Below, piece by piece: positions 5,289-5,358 of a stretch of 5,358 nt of DNA. Numbering within the stretch: position 1 is the first letter of the stretch; each line of letters begins with the position of its first letter. Location of the stretch: NCBI GenBank assembly GCA_964462595.1, contig CAYWXM010000071.1, positions 1 to 5,358 of the forward strand, in the 5' to 3' direction. This DNA comes from SURF-21 sp964462595 (GTDB taxonomy: Bacteria > Actinomycetota > Geothermincolia > Geothermincolales > RBG-13-55-18). A program made the translations under genes and the position numbers. The notes beneath the pieces were generated by a model. The model was given only the letters and a program-made list of their open reading frames with translations, had not been told where the DNA came from and ran no database searches.

Positions 5289-5339
5289 AACAAAAAGCTG
5301 CCCCTGGCCCGAGAACTACCGGGTCGGTCGCAGCGAGCG
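5283..5339. repeat. 57-bp exact direct repeat, copy 2
   Basis: Exact match to 5116-5172. After its end this copy continues directly into the right arm of the unit (AGCGAGGCCGTTACCCGG...), whereas copy 1 is interrupted by the 49-bp insertion. The 23 bases at 5336-5358 are likewise identical to 5218-5240. Confidence 0.9.
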
Positions 5340-5358
5340 AGGCCGTTACCCGGAGGCT
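5308..5358. repeat. Palindromic unit 2, compact form, cut by the window edge
   Basis: A strong imperfect hairpin: CCGGGT (5319-5324) pairs with ACCCGG (5348-5353), CGG (5325-5327) with CCG (5343-5345), TCGC (5328-5331) with GCGA (5337-5340), loop AGCGA. The outer arm CCCGAG (5308-5313) would pair with CTCGGG, of which only CT (5357-5358) lies in the window. It resembles REP/MITE-type intergenic palindromes in size and form. No coding potential, and I do not recognise it as a known RNA family. Confidence 0.75.

Larger units (their letters stand above)
4921..5358. other. Non-coding repeat-rich region after the nucleotidyltransferase
   Basis: No credible gene in 438 bp. The region is filled with copies and fragments of a GC-rich palindromic unit bounded by CCCGAG and CTCGGG, increasingly intact towards the right edge. 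The left part (4921-5115) holds decayed relatives: CCCGAGAACCACCGG... at 4965-4995 (27 of 31 matches to the intact left arm), GAGAACCGGGT at 5063-5073, and the pair GCTCC[G/A]TCTGCGCTG[T/C]CAC at 4944-4962 and 5087-5105 (17 of 19). CGCCCGGG occurs twice (4993-5000, 5029-5036). No U-tract terminator for the operon is evident; the CCGAG/CTCGG hairpin at 4966-4984 may end transcripts. Confidence 0.7.

Noticed and set aside
5116..5358. CRISPR array
   Set aside because: Only two exact copies, 167 bp apart and internally palindromic, without regular 30-40 bp spacers and without cas genes in the window.
4921..5358. tRNA or other known structured RNA gene
   Set aside because: GC hairpins are present, but no cloverleaf with a TTCRA-type T-loop or CCA end was found, and no known RNA family is recognised.

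Overview
The window is GC-rich bacterial DNA. Three genes lie on the minus strand: radA, then disA downstream of it, and upstream of radA a flavodoxin-fold flavoprotein. Two overlapping genes lie on the plus strand: a ribbon-helix-helix (RHH) DNA-binding protein and a small nucleotidyltransferase. The radA-disA neighbourhood, the high GC, the GTG starts and a flavoprotein with a compact cysteine motif suggest a high-GC Gram-positive. An anaerobic, deep-branching Actinomycetota lineage is my best guess, but this is inference; the radA-disA order also occurs in Bacillota. No rRNA, tRNA, IS element or CRISPR array was seen.

Layout, left to right. 1-201 is non-coding, downstream of disA, with a pair of imperfect 24-bp direct repeats. 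202-1278 (-) is disA, diadenylate cyclase. 1279-1553 is the radA-disA gap, with a perfect inverted repeat and a weak terminator-like hairpin. 1554-2903 (-) is radA, a DNA-repair ATPase. 2904-3119 holds the radA ribosome binding site, a -10 box and two GC hairpins. 3120-3779 (-) is the flavoprotein. 3780-4025 is a divergent promoter region: an extended -10 promoter facing left and a -35/-10 promoter facing right, the latter overlapped by a perfect 8+8 palindrome. 4026-4526 (+) is the RHH protein. 4474-4920 (+) is the nucleotidyltransferase, whose first 53 bases lie inside the RHH gene. 4921-5358 is non-coding and carries a palindromic repeat family that runs off the window end.

RadA and DisA are housekeeping genome-maintenance proteins acting on branched DNA; DisA couples this to c-di-AMP. 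The plus-strand pair looks like an accessory toxin-antitoxin-type operon: an RHH antitoxin/autorepressor followed by an AbiEii-like nucleotidyltransferase with its catalytic carboxylates intact. The most interesting feature is the overlap: the same bases that encode the RRQHYGD...RLQRV tail of the RHH protein also supply the Shine-Dalgarno, start codon and DFKE N-terminus of the nucleotidyltransferase. The second is the structured repeat family after the operon, which shares a GAGAAC...CGGGT core with a perfect 16-bp palindrome at the start of the RHH gene.
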